Assembly: GCA_021443235.1 (NCBI GenBank)
Contig: JABUUJ010000043.1
Coordinates: 38,573-44,139 of the forward strand
DNA from: Muribaculaceae bacterium
GTDB lineage: Bacteria; Bacteroidota; Bacteroidia; Bacteroidales; Muribaculaceae
Direction of reading: 5' to 3'
Length of the DNA stretch: 5,567 bases
The notes beneath the pieces are model-generated. The model saw only the letters and a list, made by a program, of their open reading frames with translations, did not search any database and was not told the DNA's origin. The position numbers and the translations under genes are program-made. This document shows positions 5,501 through 5,567 of this stretch, piece by piece; position 1 is the first letter of the stretch, and each line of letters begins with the position of its first letter.

Positions 5501-5567
5501 TCCCCCAAGATTGAGATTGTTCAAGATATTAAAATTTGGCGGCAATATACTTTTTGACCCCGGGTTA
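5501..5567. other. Non-coding tail after the GDPD gene
   Basis: No gene start or clear terminator is visible. A weak pairing exists between ATATT (5526-5530) and AATAT (5544-5548), followed by a T run at 5551-5555, which could be a poor AT-rich terminator. The window ends before the next gene. Confidence 0.3.

Noticed and set aside
5535..5556. Promoter-like TACTTTTTG at the right end
   Set aside because: The box has one base too many between TA and TTTG, and no TTG lies at the required spacing.
1..5567. CRISPR array, tRNA, rRNA, transposase or integrase
   Set aside because: No regularly spaced repeats, no cloverleaf-like segments, and no frame with recombinase or transposase motifs were seen on either strand.

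Overview
The window looks like a chromosomal segment from a member of the Bacteroidales (phylum Bacteroidota), plausibly Muribaculaceae or Prevotellaceae. This rests on three signs: -7 promoter elements of the Bacteroidota type (TAnnTTTG, here TAACTTTG twice), A-rich leaders in place of strong Shine-Dalgarno sites, and a secreted C10-family protease carrying a C-terminal dockerin-like module. The family-level placement is an inference; nothing in the window fixes the genus.

Layout. Positions 1-606 hold no established gene. The first ~70 bases may be the end of an upstream gene or a repeat fragment. The rest is a comparatively AT-rich region with several inverted repeats, two promoter-like sites, and one 36-codon ORF that could be a small protein. 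Positions 607-1938 encode Ffh, the signal recognition particle GTPase, with its own promoter at 508-538. A 77-bp gap follows, containing a weak hairpin plus T-run and a weak promoter-like box. Positions 2016-4352 encode a 778-residue secreted C10 (streptopain/interpain-like) peptidase homologue ending in a dockerin-like module. After an 11-bp gap, 4364-5500 encode a 378-residue secreted glycerophosphodiester phosphodiesterase-like protein that begins, right after its signal peptide, with a very similar dockerin-like module. The last 67 bases are non-coding. All three genes are on the + strand.

How the genes relate. Ffh is housekeeping: it targets nascent membrane and exported proteins to the translocon. 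The other two genes are probably co-transcribed and both make exported proteins. The dockerin-like modules sit back to back on the DNA, at the end of one gene and the start of the next, which suggests a segmental duplication. It also raises the possibility that both proteins dock to a common partner, although no cohesin-like protein is encoded here.

Most notable point. In the C10 homologue the residue at the catalytic cysteine position is serine (Ser163, codon AGC), although the surrounding motif and the catalytic histidine are kept. In addition, the tryptophan usually found in the WGWGG motif is cysteine (Cys325). It is therefore either a pseudoprotease, an enzyme with altered chemistry, or a sequencing error at one or two bases.
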